64,000 bases of DNA from Dasypus novemcinctus (Eukaryota > Chordata > Mammalia > Cingulata > Dasypodidae), in assembly GCF_030445035.2 (NCBI RefSeq), contig NC_080678.1, positions 66,665,087 through 66,729,086 on the forward strand, written 5' to 3'. Position numbers and translations under genes: made by a program. Below are positions 44,600-57,208 of this stretch, piece after piece (within the stretch, counting starts at the first letter, position 1; each line of letters starts with the position of its first letter). Below the pieces are notes generated by a model, which saw nothing but the letters and a program-made list of their open reading frames with translations, searched no databases and was not told the origin of the DNA.

Positions 44600-45654
44600 T
44601 AGAAAAGCCCATTTGGGGGCCGAGAAGCCGGTCTCTTCCTTCTGCCCCTTCTATTTTGGTGCTTCTGCTGCTGCCACTTCAGGTCACATAGCTGTAGTGA
44701 AAACATAGTTGCTGATACACAACAAGATGACCTCCTGGCTGTGATTCATGGTGACTCAAGCCAAACAGGTTTTTTTTCCCCCATGATAAATTTATATGTA
44801 AAGTTGGAGACACAACCGAAACTGCCACAAATTAAATTGCTTGATGCTTTGACACATGGTAATAGAATGAGGAAGAAATGTGTATATTCATTCAACAAAT
44901 ATTTAGCCATCTTAAGTCGGCAAGAAATTGTTCTCTCTTGTATTTTATTTACTGTTCCCCATTTCAAGTGTGGACATCTTACTCAGTTGGGATTTGGGTC
45001 TTTTCTTTTCTGTTCACTTTTATTTCTCATTGGATTATTAGTTTGTTCACTGACCCAAGTTTTGGTTTAAAGTTGCAGTCCCTCTTGGGAATATAGAGAA
45101 TTTATTTCTTAAATGGGGAGTGCATTCAGCAAGTTAAGCTAACAGTGGTCAGCATGTTTTGTAAAGTAATTTCAGAAGAAATTGCTGCCTACTCAAATTT
45201 TTTATCAACTGTTTCAACCATGGATCAATACAGCAGCTGTACACAAGCAGTGACAGGGATACATTGTATTCTGAGTCACCATTGGTGACACTTTCAGGTA
45301 CAGAGGACAGCAACTTTTTAGACCCAGCCTTTTTTTTTCTTTTGGTCCAAGTACTAAATCTGTGTATTATTATTTGTTGTGCAATTTAAGGGTCATCTCA
45401 CTATAAACATATCGCTTACAACCAGCATTTATTAACATCTTTTCTGATTTGAAGATGATAACAATTACAGATTTTTTTCATACTACATAACACTGATTTT
45501 AATGTTCCTGTCTTCATTTTTGCCATAGTTTGCATATTAATGATGATGTAATATTGGTTCATATTTGCCTAGAAACATAATTTTCAGGGAAGTTTTCGAA
45601 CTCTATTCTTTCCTAGTTGTAGAAATTCCTCACATGACTTTGCATGTACAGTAA
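44600..45654. other. Unique intronic sequence
   Basis: No repeat or exon-like structure recognised. Open frames such as 44741-45070 lack family features. Confidence 0.35.
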
Positions 45655-45742
45655 CTTTTTTTTTTATGGTACCGGGTTAGGGGTTGAGCCCTGGATGTTG
45701 TACGTGGAAAAGTCGGTGCTCAACCACCAAGCCACATGGGAA
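45655..45742 (-). mobile_element. Short tRNA-derived SINE
   Basis: T run, then minus-orientation head 'ggttgagccctgga' and 'caaccaccaagccacat'. Confidence 0.7.
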
Positions 45743-45752
45743 ACCCTGAGGT

Positions 45753-45882
45753 TTTTGTTTTTTTTTTTTTTTCATTTATTTGCTCATTGCTTATTTGTCC
45801 CTAGGAAGCACTGGGGACTGAACCCAGGACCTCCCATGTGGGGAGCAGGCACTCAACCTCTTGAGTCTCATTTGCTCCCTAC
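45753..45882 (-). mobile_element. Short tRNA-derived SINE
   Basis: T run at 45757-45771, then head 'ggggactgaacccagg' and 'caacctcttgagtctcat'. Adjacent to and in the same orientation as the previous copy. Confidence 0.75.
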
Positions 45883-47779
45883 AATAGCTTTTTAAATATG
45901 TGGTATTTGTCTGTAAGAAGTGAACAGAGAACTATGTATGCTATTTGTAAAGTACACTGGTGATCTTGTTAGTCACCATGCTGAACTAATGTACTTAGCT
46001 TATACTTGTATTTATAATATGACATATGCCCACATATTTATAGTAACTATTAGTTATTATTAGTTTGTTAGAATTGTCTAATACAAAAACATCATTTACA
46101 TAAAGTTGGTATCAGTCTTGTGACAAATGGATGTTTTAGAGGAGAAACTGGGGATTATATAACATCACACCTCCCTGTGTCGGTCTTTGGGTTCCCTTTG
46201 CTTTTATCAGGCAAGTAGAATCACAGATATCTCCCATCCATTAATCATGTGTTCATACCTTACCCTCAAAGTCTGGCAGGGATTATTTTGGTTGATTCCC
46301 CTTCTCTGCCCACTCTTCCTCCCTCTTTGCCCATCTCCTTGATTGAAAGTTGACCGCAAGTTAAAGTCCGCTGTTTGCCATATGGATGGGTACAAAGCCC
46401 TTTTTGATACATCAGTATATAAATTGCTATTTGAATCTTTCATGTTCCAACAAATAAAGATATGCATTAATTCCAGACTTTTTAAACCTTTTCAAATAAA
46501 ACCGTACGATAGCATTCGTGCCATTGGGCTGTAATTTTACTGTACCTAAAGTGACAGACTTTAGAGCTGAGCAGAACCTCAGAGAACCCTCCAGCAAAGT
46601 GATTCTCAGGAGGGTGGGGGAAAGGGGACAGCTTTTAGGGCAGTTCATCAGAATAACCCGTGGAACATTTTCATCCTGTCCCTCCTCTGTAAATGGAGAG
46701 ATGTTGAATCCTTCAGATGTTCTGGGTTGGAAAAACTTTTGGGAACCCCTAATATTCTAGTCTACTTATTTTTCAAAGAAAGAATCTGAGGCCTGGAGTG
46801 GAAGAGTGCTTTGCTCAAGGTTAATCACTTCAGAAATAATTTGGCAAATTTGAGAACATTAAAAAAAAAATTCATTATTTCACATTTCTTCACTATGAAA
46901 AGGTTAAAGATGGTTGAATTAAAATGTTTGAATTAAAAGCATATGGATAGCATTGTCTAAAAATATTTTTATGGCACAATATGCTAAATGATACAGTTTT
47001 CTAGTGTAGAGTGCCAGTTTTGCATTTCAGCTCATAAATTTACACACTCATGCCCTAATTTTAGATGCAGTGAAAGATGTTATCACAGTCACCTCAATCA
47101 CTAAAGAGAAAAAGTTTGACCAGAAACTTTTTGAAGAAAGACACCAAAACGCCTGAAGAAAGAGGGTAGTTTTTTAGCTAGGCATCTATTCTTTTCTAGA
47201 ATTAGTTTGTAAGTGTTTTTTCTATCAATACTGTTTTCAATCTTTGATAAACTTTCTTTGGAAATCATTTTTAAAATTAAGAATTGTACATCGTACTACT
47301 GAATGTTTTGAAAACAGAAAAAAGAGGAACTCCTAATATAGTCATCGTGTTAATATAGTTTCTACTAGATTTTTTTTTAATTTGATAAAGAATTTGAGGA
47401 AATGATCATCATACTAGCATAATATGATAGGCTTATTGTCTTTTTTTGTCTGTCTTTTGAAAAGTGAAGTAAAAGTTTTGTTTTGCAAATATAGCAATTC
47501 AGATAACTGTTCCTTGGTTTTCAGTTCTGTTCCTAAAAGTGAACATTTGATTTTTTAAAATCAATTTAACTAAAATATATAAACAGATTAAAATACAACT
47601 TTATAGATATTTTGAGCTACTGAATGTTTTGATATATATGATTCCACTCTAAAATCTTTTTGTTAGTCTAGGAAATCTTAGAATACTTAAAAAAAAAATT
47701 AAAACCTCTGTAGATGGGGCCTCAAATGGGAGAAGAAAGTCTGGTTTCTATTCCTAGTTTCTTATCCATACAATGATGT
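45883..47779. other. Intronic sequence, largely unique
   Basis: No exon or young repeat seen. 46590-46680 ('agtgattctcaggaggg', 'gttcatcagaataacccgtgg') may be a scrap of an old hAT (MER5-like) transposon. The rest is AT-rich. Confidence 0.3.
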
Positions 47780-48010
47780 TGATGCTGATACCAGCCAGTG
47801 TGTATGTAATGGATACTCTGTGCCAGATACTGTTCTCAGTGCTTAACATATATTAACTGATGTAATCCTTAGTAGGCCCAAGATATAAAAAATTATTATT
47901 GTCTTCATTTTACAGATGAGGAAACTGAGGTTTGGAGATATTGAGTAACTTATGATCATACGTCCAGTAAGTGGCAGAGCTAGGATTCCAAACCAGACAG
48001 TTGGCCCCAG
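47780..48010 (-). repeat. MIR SINE, antisense
   Basis: Clear MIR order: 'ctgtgccagatactgttctcag', 'cttcattttacagatgagg', 'aaactgaggtttggagat', 'gtaagtggcagagctagg'. Nearly complete. Confidence 0.85.
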
Positions 48011-49904
48011 ATTCCTCATTCTTTACCACTTCACTAAATAGCTTTTCCTATCCAGACTGACTCATATCTCATAACTATTGCATTGAAGTGAAAGACATAG
48101 TCAAATGTGATCATGAATCTAAGTTGCTTTACAAAGTAGGATATTCTATACAGATGTAGTGACATTATAATTAAGACCTTGGCATATTTGGTTATTTTTA
48201 CTGACTCATCCCTAAGTGTTGACAATGCATTGTTAAATCTCTTCTATGAAGTAATGTACACTGGGTCATTTAACATTATAAATGAGTAACATACAACTTT
48301 GTTCATCTTTGTTATATAACTTAAAATTTTTCTCCTCCAAAAGGATTTAGAAAAATTGGTTGTAGTTCATAAATGTTTTATCAAAAGTATCATTTCATTT
48401 TGGAGTTTTCATTTTAGAAGTCTTGTGAATTGATATAGTTGTTTAGTTCTTAGAGTGGCTTTGATGGTAGTCAGAGATTGTAAAGATATGTTAGAATGAC
48501 TTTCAGATATGTTGGAATGACTTTCACAGATTCATTGGAATGATTTTCAGATTACAAGATTAAATCCCAGATTCTAGGTCTTTTAAGAAAGTATGTAACA
48601 TTAAACAAATTTTTAAAAGAGAAGCACAATATTTAAGCTATTTGAAGATAAATGGTTTACCTTGAGATGAGAGGAAGAAAGTGTTCTTTCTCTAAAAAGT
48701 CAACGTGGATTTTTCTGCTTTTGAATCTTTGTAATTAAGCTGTTTTTCTTTTGCCCCTGATACCATGGATTTTTCTTTCTTCCTCACAAGAAAGGTGTAA
48801 AAGATGAGGTAAACTATTACAATTTAAAAGTTCTGAGGTTTCTTCTCTTTGAAAATAAATAGCATAGAACTATTTTAGGAAGCCAGGCTCATGTAAAAAC
48901 CAAATCTATCAGGATGTGGGATTGCCTCCAGTAAAGCAGAGTAGCATCCTTACTTGCTGAAGTTCCCTGTAATACAAGCAGAAAACTTAAAGACTTTCAT
49001 TTTCTTGTAATGTGTGCTACTAATCCAAATGATAAGCCTAGTATTAGTCATCAAACTGAATTAATGGTTGTCTATTAATGTGTTCCCCTCTCTCACCCCA
49101 TTTAAGTGGATGAGCTGGTATTACATTTAATTAAAAACAAGTATTGTGATCCTTGTTCTCCCTCCTCCCACCTCTGTGAAATGCTGAAATAAAAGATACT
49201 GGAATATATCTTATGACCCAGATTCTCAGGGTTTGTGGACTGGAGAAGTACTCAGCCACCTCAGAACATCTGTCTGAAGGTCTATTTCTGGCCTGTCTTG
49301 GTTTTGATGACTTTGGAGAAGCCGGGGTATTTTCTGCATTTAATTTATTTCTGAGATGAACCTCTGAAGGTTCATTGCCCACATTAGATAGTAAGTAGAG
49401 GCTACTGTGATCCAGGAATTGTGCTTAGTATGGGAAAGAAGCTACCGCCTAGCTAGAAGCATACAAGCTGCCCATCCTGTTACTACCGTGCTCTGCAGCC
49501 TCCTATTTTGCCTCTTCATGTTTACCTCACTGTTCTCTATTCATATTACCCCAGTTGTATAGCTTATCTCCTTCAGTGATACCTCACTGCTTACCCTAGT
49601 CTGCTTGTGGACTTAAGTCTCTTCAACAGAGGTGAAGACCGGGGTGGGGGGTGCGGTGTGTGTGGGGGGGTGCGGTGTTGGTTCCTTCACCTTAAACTTC
49701 CTCTGTAGTAAAAATAATCTGATTGCTCTCTGATTGTTCTGGCCACCCTCTTATGCAGGCAGTTTGTGTGCATTGGTTGGCTTGCTCTGTAGGGAACCAA
49801 GCCCACCTGTTGACCTGAGCTCGTTGTTCTCCTCTAAGCCAGTAAAACTCTAGCCTATGTTTTAGCTGCCCCCAAATTTTCATATGTTGTGTTTTCATTT
49901 TCAT
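48011..49904. other. Unique intronic sequence
   Basis: No recognised element except a GT/G-rich low-complexity tract at about 49641-49680. A strong acceptor-like pyrimidine tract precedes 48791 (see findings). Confidence 0.35.
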
Positions 49905-50118
49905 TTAGCTAAAAAATACCTTCTAATTTCCCTTTTTATTTCTTTTTTGACCCACAGATTATTTAGAAGTGTTTTATTTATTTTCCAGATATTGGGGGAT
50001 TTTACAGATTATCTTTCTGATGTTGATTTCTAAATTCATTCCGTTGTGAACAGAGAATGTGTGCCGTATTATTTGACATTTACACTCTTTAGACTTGGTT
50101 TGAGGCCCAAAATATATA
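49905..50118 (-). mobile_element. Old L1M fragment, antisense
   Basis: Endonuclease-region words in antisense: 'gacccacagattatttagaag', 'ctgatgttgatttctaaattc', 'ccgttgtgaacagagaatg'. Followed by a (GTT)n run at about 50121-50139. Confidence 0.65.
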
Positions 50119-50234
50119 GTCTTTGTTGTTGTTGTTGTTTTTTTGTATTGTTTTGTTATTTGTGTTTTTTTTACACAATTTAAAAACCCTTCAGGTGCTC
50201 AACACAGTTTTTCACATTTTCTTATTTTTATGTG

Positions 50235-50312
50235 TTTTAAGTAACTGGCCCCAGGGATTAAACCGAATGCCTCACATGTGGGAAGCAGGTGCTCAGCCAC
50301 TCGAGCTCCTCA
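50235..50312 (-). mobile_element. Old tRNA-derived SINE head
   Basis: 'ccagggattaaaccgaatgcc' and 'gctcagccactcgagct' in minus orientation; more diverged than other copies. Confidence 0.5.
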
Positions 50313-51264
50313 TCACAGTTTTTGAGTGAAAAATGTCTGAAAATGACTTCAATTTGTCATTTTTCTAGTTGGTGTTTACTTAGCCTGGGTTATTTCTAAG
50401 GAATAAAAGCCAAAGTAAAGATTCATCCTGCCAATATGTTTATGATCTTTTATAATTTCCAGAACAGGGTTGACAAAATTCATCTATTGGATAACAATCA
50501 ACACTTTTTAAAAATATTGGAATGAAAAAGAAAATGCTATTGCTTTGCATATAGTAAGGGTGTTTTATGAAACTTTTGTTTTAGTTATTTACGTGTGTCC
50601 CTGCATGTGTGCACACATGTGTATATATGCATATTCCCTAGGTCATTGATATAAAATGCTTTTATTATGAATTAATGAAAGGAAAGTTTAAAAATCTCTG
50701 TTCCATAGCATATGATCCTTAGGTAAAATCAATGTTGTGAAAAACACTTGGAAGTGGGGAGAGAGAGAGTATATATACACAAACACACACACACATACAT
50801 ACACATACAAAATATAAGTGTTCTAGCCATCAAAACGTTTCTATTTGATACAAATTTTCTTGAACTACTTTGTACAACTACAATATCAAGAATAGTGTTA
50901 GGTAATGTTAAGAGAGATTTATTTATTACACAGACATTTATTAAGTGCCTGCTCTGTGCCAGCCACCGGAGTTACAGCTGTAAGAAATAAGATTGAGGAA
51001 CAAATATTTGATAGGTATGCTTGTGTTTTAAGTAGGTTTTAAGAAACAGGCAGCCAGGTGGGTTTTTTTTTTGTTTCTTTTGTTTTGTTTTTTGTTTTGT
51101 TTTGTTTCCCCTAAAGCACCATCTTTCTTGGTTACTCTGAAGTAACCTCTGGTAAAATAGCATTTAGAGTGTTCCATGTACCTTGCTTCATTATCTGTTA
51201 AAATTCTATTATTTATTTTTTTAAAAATTATTTCTCTTTAATTTCACACATGCTTTCTTTTTTC
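50313..51264. other. Intronic sequence with microsatellites
   Basis: (CA)n-type run at about 50773-50809 and a (TTTTG)n run at about 51061-51108. 50930-50985 ('catttattaagtgcctgctctgtgcc') looks like an old dispersed repeat end. No exon seen. Confidence 0.45.
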
Positions 51265-51640
51265 AATTTTTTAAATTTTAAAGAAGCTTTCGATTAAATA
51301 AATGTTACATAAAAAATATAGGGGATTCAGATGCCCCACTCCCTCCCCCTCCCACATTTTCCCCACATTAACAACATCCTTCATTAGTGTGGTACATTTG
51401 TTACAATTGATGAACATATATTGAAGCATTGCTACTAACTGTGGACTATAGTTTACATTGTATTTTATACTCTGTCCTGCACAATTTTGTAGGTTATGAC
51501 AAAATGTATAATGGCCTGTATCCACCATTGCAGTGTCATGCAGGACAATTCCAGTGTCCCAAAAATGCCCCCATATTATACCTATTCTTCCCTCTTCCTC
51601 CCCCTAGAACCTCTGGTGCTATCATTTATTTTTGAAAGCT
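51265..51640 (-). mobile_element. L1 3' UTR fragment, antisense
   Basis: Shares 'gttacataaaaaatatagggg', 'atgccccactccctccccc' and 'cattagtgtggtacattt' with 34015-34262, so it is the same L1 lineage. Confidence 0.65.
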
Positions 51641-52728
51641 GTGTATATTTCCCTGTCATGTTTTTCTTGTCTCTCAGAGTATCTTTGAACACAAAGACTG
51701 TCATCAAAGCTTGTGAAGGATTGTTCATTTCTAACCTTTTATAAAATATAATGCTTCTGGGAAAAGATAAAAAGAATTCCTTTTCATTCCTTCACTCTTC
51801 ACACTTTGATTTCTCTTGAGTATATGGCTGAGAATGTTCAAATGGCCTGAATTCAGTACTGGCACCTTGGTACCAGTTGTAAACAATATGCTCTAGTTGT
51901 TACAGTGAGGAGATGAGTTTTGAACTGTGGTGGGAAGTGTGCTGGAGTGTGGAAATCAGAAGCCCTTGTCCAAGCTTTGGCTTTGTGATCTTGGGCAAGA
52001 AACTCATTTTAGGAAACTTCATTGGTTGAGCTGGATAATTTCTAAGGCCCTTTCAGGTACATAATTTTAAATCAATAATAATATTTAGTATTTTGTTTTT
52101 CTTCAGTAAATAGCAAAAATGAGCATACAAGTAAATGTTGAGTTGTGGCACTGTGCTCTGCAGCTATTTGAACCTCAAGTTAAAATTTTATTTACTTTGA
52201 CATGTCAAAATTGAAATAAATGTTGGCATCTTAATGTATAATATAAGGTTTGTGAGTCTCTAAAGTATATTGACTGATTAAAGAGCAATTATTTGTGGTG
52301 CAAATAAGACATGTTTCTATTAGATGCACTGATAACACTCTTTTCTAATTCCATTTAACCTCCATCTATTTAAAAAATTGTTTTAACCATAGTTATACAA
52401 CTGCTTTACATATAGATTTTTTTAGATTCAAGTTAATTGCATATATGGAGCACATTCTGTCTTTAAGGTACATTCTAAGTGCAATAAGGAGATATGTAGA
52501 AAAGTAAGGTATAACCATCATTATCTAAGGAACTTTAATTGTTAAGGATTTAAAAAGTACCCAAATGACTAAGTAGACTTGTATCATAAGGAAAATACAA
52601 GATATTTGAGCAGGAAGGGAGTCAAAGTCAGGAGAGACCAAATTTTTCTGTGGTGGGGGAAGGGAGCAGACATCAGGAAAGATTCTGTGAGGAAGATGGA
52701 ACTTGTTATAGGTTTGGAAGAATGGGTA
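51641..52728. other. Intronic sequence with a MIR fragment
   Basis: 51975-52075 ('ctttgtgatcttgggcaag', 'ggataatttctaaggccc') is a sense MIR fragment. The rest is unique AT-rich sequence with no exon-like feature. Confidence 0.4.
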
Positions 52729-52834
52729 GCTTTTTTTTGTGTTTTTTTTTTTTAAGGAGGTATTGGGGATTGAACCCAGGACCTCGTATGTGGGAAACAG
52801 GCACTCAACCACTTGAGCTACATCCATTCCCCTA
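52729..52834 (-). mobile_element. Short tRNA-derived SINE
   Basis: T runs, then head 'ggggattgaacccaggacctc' and 'caaccacttgagctacatcc' in minus orientation. Low divergence. Confidence 0.82.
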
Positions 52835-54393
52835 GGTAGGATTTTGAAAAACTCAGGATCGCTGAGTTGGTAGGGGAAGCTTTAGAAGTGAGGCACAGAA
52901 ATAGAATGTGTGTGCCTTGTTTTGGAAAGAACAGGTAATCTTGCTTTGGAGAAGCATTCAAGGAACAGTAGAAGTCTATGGAGGACTGGAAGGTCCATCC
53001 CGAGGAATGTGTACTTAATGCAGAAACTTGGTGAAGCTTATTCATGGTTTTTGAGTAAGGAAGTAACTTTATGTAATCATCTGCTAGGTATGTACCCTTG
53101 TCCTTAGAGAATTCAAGATTGTTTACTATTTGTAATTATAAATTTGATGACTGTCACGAAAAGGAAAGCACAGAGTACTTGGGGACTATAGCGGGAATTA
53201 TCAACCCATTGACGGATTTAGGAAAAGCACCCTAGGGAAATGTTTAAGCTGAGACGTGAAGATAAAATAAAATAGGTAGAGTGAGTGTGTGGTAGGGTGG
53301 GGATGGTGGGAGGTGATAAACTTATAGCTAAAAGGAAGATAAGTTTGAAACTAGAGGCAAGACAGCACTTTGGGGAGCTGACAGTCATTATGGTTGTGCA
53401 GAGGGTACTGGGGGCAAGTGGCAGCAGATAGGAGGCTAAAGAGCAGGAGACAGATCCTGTTGCGTCTGGTAAGTCATTTTAAGGCTAATGGAAGACATTG
53501 AAAGGGTATGACATGATACTTTAAGATGATTTTGGCAGCATTGTGTAGGTAGAGAAATAGATGGTCCACAGGTCAATTAAGACACTGTTGGACTTGTTCA
53601 AGTGAGATCCAAGGAGGGTTTGAGCTAGGGTGAGGGCAGAGAAGACCGAAAGGTAAATGTGAGCAGAATTATCCGGCATCTATACCAGTAGGGCCCTTTT
53701 GAATTGGTCTAACCTGCCTATGCCTACCCCTGCTTGGCCCTTCAAGCCTCGAAGGTTCGACACTCTCTTCAGGTGCCTCCTTATATTGGCCAGTCTCTTC
53801 CCAGATAGTTTAATAATTTCTGCCTAGTTTGACCCCTTGGCTTCTTATCCTGAAGAGCTTCTCCTCTGGTCCTTCTCAGACTCTTCTCCCATCCTTTGGA
53901 CCACAGCTGCCCTCTGTGGTGTCTTGCTTGACCTACTCCTGGAACCTTTTCATTAGGACAGATTTGGACAGAAGTAGAACTTGGAAAACTTGGTACTAAT
54001 TCATACGAGGGGCTGGAGTGAAAAGTGAAGGTGAAGGGAAAAGGAATCATAATGATTCCAAGGTTCAGAGTTTGGGTTTCTGGAATGAAGAAATGCATTT
54101 TTACCGTAAGACATTTATAAAGTAGACTCAAGTAAAGCTTTTACAGGACTACCATGGATTTGTCTAAGATATATATTTTTTAGTATAATTCCCATGATGG
54201 CAATATTATGTGTAAAGCACTCAGGTGGATGAGGTCTTTAATCCTGACCTTAAAATTTTCTTCTAAATAGTATTTTTTGTAGTTTGTATTCAATAAATAT
54301 TCTGATGTAGCAAAGTCAATAGCATCATTGCTTCCATCAGCTTCTTTTGTGTGGAATTTGGCTGCATTATTATTTTTTTTTTCTGATAAACAG
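52835..54393. other. Intronic sequence, unique or ancient repeat
   Basis: 52840-53640 is purine-rich and resembles the unnamed ancient repeat class at 40680-41000 ('aggctaatggaagacattg', 'tttggcagcattgtgtagg'). No exon seen. The antisense frame at 53781-54131 has no domain. Confidence 0.35.
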
Positions 54394-54452
54394 CTTTTGC
54401 CAGAGATACCTGATCCAAGAGACAGCAAAGCAGCCAGGACCAGTTTGTTGAA
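54394..54452 (+). other. Candidate cryptic or alternative exon
   Basis: A 59 bp segment is bounded by a strong acceptor (pyrimidine run then AAACAG at 54388-54393) and a donor GTGAGT at 54453-54458. In the frame left by exon 1 it has no stop, but 59 is not a multiple of 3, so inclusion would shift the frame. This is sequence inference only; no transcript support is available here. Confidence 0.3.
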
Positions 54453-54949
54453 GTGAGTTTGGTTCCCATCACTTAATTAATTGGACATTGTCAGCATTTC
54501 GGAGTCTTCCAGGAAGAAGCCGCATGGTTTAAAATGAAAATGTTTTTTAATTCAAAGGCTTAAAGAGGTTCCGTGTTTGGAGACATTTCTGACAATTGTT
54601 TGACATCTCTCTATTGAAATAGCCTTAGTCAACTGAATAAGTAGATCAGCTTCTGAACTGAAAGTCTATGAAATGTTTATTTACAGGCAAACCAAATATA
54701 GCTCATATGTCCCTTTAGAGACGTCAAAAATGCAATTCAGTAAAAACCACTGTCTTGTTTTAGAAGTTTTCAGCTAAAGATGGTTGTGCCACATTAATTA
54801 AATTGCCTGTTAAGCTAGGATTTTTGAAATAATTCTTTCATATGTTTTAGATTTAATAATTTAGGGTTTGAACTGTAAATCAGTAAATGCATTTACTGTA
54901 AAACAGTAAATGCACGGGCTATTTTATGTCCTTTACATATACACGGTAG
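54453..54949. other. Unique intronic sequence
   Basis: No mobile element recognised; non-repetitive texture that could be conserved non-coding sequence. Confidence 0.3.
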
Positions 54950-54951
54950 AC

Positions 54952-55016
54952 TATATCTATCTATAGCTATCTATCTACCTACCTAGCTATCTATCTATCT
55001 AGATAGATAGATAGAT
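54952..55016. repeat. (TATC)n / (TAGA)n microsatellite with palindromic core
   Basis: Units switch from CTAT to ATAG at 55000/55001, giving a perfect 28 bp palindrome at 54987-55014. Confidence 0.9.
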
Positions 55017-55538
55017 TATTGAGATTTAAATCTTCTGAATGCTGATCTAAAAAACAGCAAAGCCCTTTCTGTCTGATCAGCATAATTTTTTAAGGGAATA
55101 TTTACTGCACAGCATCGTATTGAAATCAGATGGTAAATAAGGCTGTTCTGAGTTGTTAGCTTCCATTCCCCACTATTCAGATTAGGCTGCTGTCCTTCTG
55201 GGAGCTGTGAGATTAACTCAGGCCTCTTCTCTTATATTTCCTTCTTTGTTTCCTTTAATTTATTTACTTTTTTTGAATTAGGCTGCCTCATCTACTTTTA
55301 GATTTTAAGTCCCCTAGAGGCAGGGACTCTGTCTAGGTTGGTTTTTTTGGAGAACACTCAGCATATTGTGGAGATGTTATAAATATACCATCTGTGCCCA
55401 TTTAAAATTCAGTTTCAAACCTTTAAGTACTTTTCTTTGTGTCTAGACAGTTATAGAAATTTGAGCTAAAATAGAGGTACTTAGCCATGTAAGGCTATAT
55501 AAATTCCTAAGTATACAGTTTTGTGGCTTCTTAGTTAA
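55017..55538. other. Unique intronic sequence
   Basis: No exon or repeat recognised. Confidence 0.35.
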
Positions 55539-55635
55539 TTTTTTTTTTTTTTTTTTAGGAGGCACTGGGAACCAAACCTGGGACCTCTCATGTGGGAGGC
55601 AGGTGCCAAACTGCTTGAACCACATCCATTCCCCT
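55539..55635 (-). mobile_element. Short tRNA-derived SINE
   Basis: T run at 55540-55557, then 'gggaaccaaacctgggacc' and 'aactgcttgaaccacatcc' in minus orientation. Confidence 0.8.
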
Positions 55636-56309
55636 TTTAGTGAATTTTTGTTCCAGTCATGATACTAAGGACAATATCTTATACTCTACTTTTTTTAATA
55701 ATATAGCTTATATTTTTACTTTGAAACTTAGATACCCTTAGCAAGTTTCTTGATTTGAATGTTGATCACATTGGAATAGAAAATTGCCTCATTGACACAA
55801 ACTACCTTTGTCTAGGGCATACTTTTATCAGTTTGATGATGTTAATTGCTTAGGTTTAGGTATATGGTCAGTTTGTTTTAAGCTTACCTTGTTTCAAAGG
55901 AGAGGAAGTAAGTCAGATCAACTGTTTATTTCAATTTTAGATTAAAAAGTCACTGGAAAGGAAATTGAAAGGTATATATACATATATATGTATACACACA
56001 TGCAGAATGTGCTTACTGTAATGAGTTATTTTAATGCATGGTTATATAACTAGTCTCATTATTTGATAACTGTCTTTTTATATGAATTCTGTACATCTTT
56101 GCCTACTTTTTTTTGGTGCTATCTAAGATGGTATTATCTTTCTCTTTATTCCCACTGTAAAGCTTATCAGGTTGGTTACTTTTGTCCAGAGAAGAGTAAG
56201 AAGACTACATGCAGAAAAAAAGATTTGCAGAAATGCCCAACCTCTGTAAGGAAGCAAAACCCTTATTGCTTTAGTCGTTTGGCAAAATACATTTTAAAAG
56301 TTGTAATGT
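55636..56309. other. Unique AT-rich intronic sequence
   Basis: No gene. The open frame at 56063-56311 lacks any domain. A short alternating AT stretch lies at about 55973-55998. Confidence 0.35.
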
Positions 56310-56955
56310 AAACTTTTTGTTGACATGTAATACATCTACAAAAAGACCTTAAGAATACAGCTTAAAGAATTTGCACAAAAGGAACACACCTGAGAAACCA
56401 GCAACAAACTAAAAAAATAGAACATTACCAGGACTTCAGATGCCTTCTCTTTCTCCCTTCCCATCTTTACCCCTTCCTCCAAAGTCAATTACTATTCTGA
56501 ACTCTTATCACCATATGTTACTTTCACCTTTTTTTTTTTTTTTTTAACTTTAAAGAGACTCATACAGTACGTATCTTTTTGTCTCTGGCTTTTTTTGCTC
56601 AACATATTTGTGATATCAATATTTTTACATGGAGTTGTAGTTCATTCTCATTGCATGAATATGCTATACATTGACTCATTCTGCCGTTGATGAACTTCTG
56701 GGTTGTTTCTGATGTTACAAGTAGGCCTGCTATGATGAGCATATATTCACATTTCTTTTAAGTATGTACCCAGCAACAGAATTGCTGGATCTTAGTGTTT
56801 TCCTTTGTTCACCTTTAGTAGTTGCTATCAGTTTTCCTCTTCCACCAGCTGCATATGAGAATTCTTATTTGCTTCCCATCCTTGCCAAATTTTTGTCTTT
56901 TTCATTTTAGCCATTCTGTTGGATGTATAATGGCCTAGTATTGTGGGAGTTTTTT
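56310..56955 (-). mobile_element. Old L1 3' UTR and ORF2 C-terminus, antisense
   Basis: 'gacatgtaatacatctacaaaa', a T run at 56530-56548, 'ttttgtctctggctttttttg', 'gcttcccatccttgccaaat', 'tttagccattctgttgga' match antisense L1M ends. 5' truncated. Confidence 0.65.
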
Positions 56956-56956
56956 C

Positions 56957-57208
56957 TTTCATTTTTAAAAATTTCTCCCCACCTCCTTGTTGTTTTTTTC
57001 ATTGCTGAGTCTGTTCATCTTCCTTGTTTCTTTAGGAGGCACCGGGAGCTGAATCTGGGACCTCTAATGTGGGAGGGAGATGACTAATTGCTTGAGCCAC
57101 CTCCACTTGCTGATTTGTTGTGTCTCTGATTCTGTTTTTCTTCCCCGTGTCTCTTGTTGTATCATCTTGCTGTATCAGCTTGCCGTGCCACTGCCATTGT
57201 TTTCTTTG
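56957..57208 (-). mobile_element. Truncated dimeric DAS-type SINE
   Basis: Tail complement, one head near 57038-57105 ('gggagctgaatctggg', 'aattgcttgagccacc') and part of a second unit ('tgtatcatcttgctgtatcagc') lacking its head, so 5' truncated. Confidence 0.7.
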
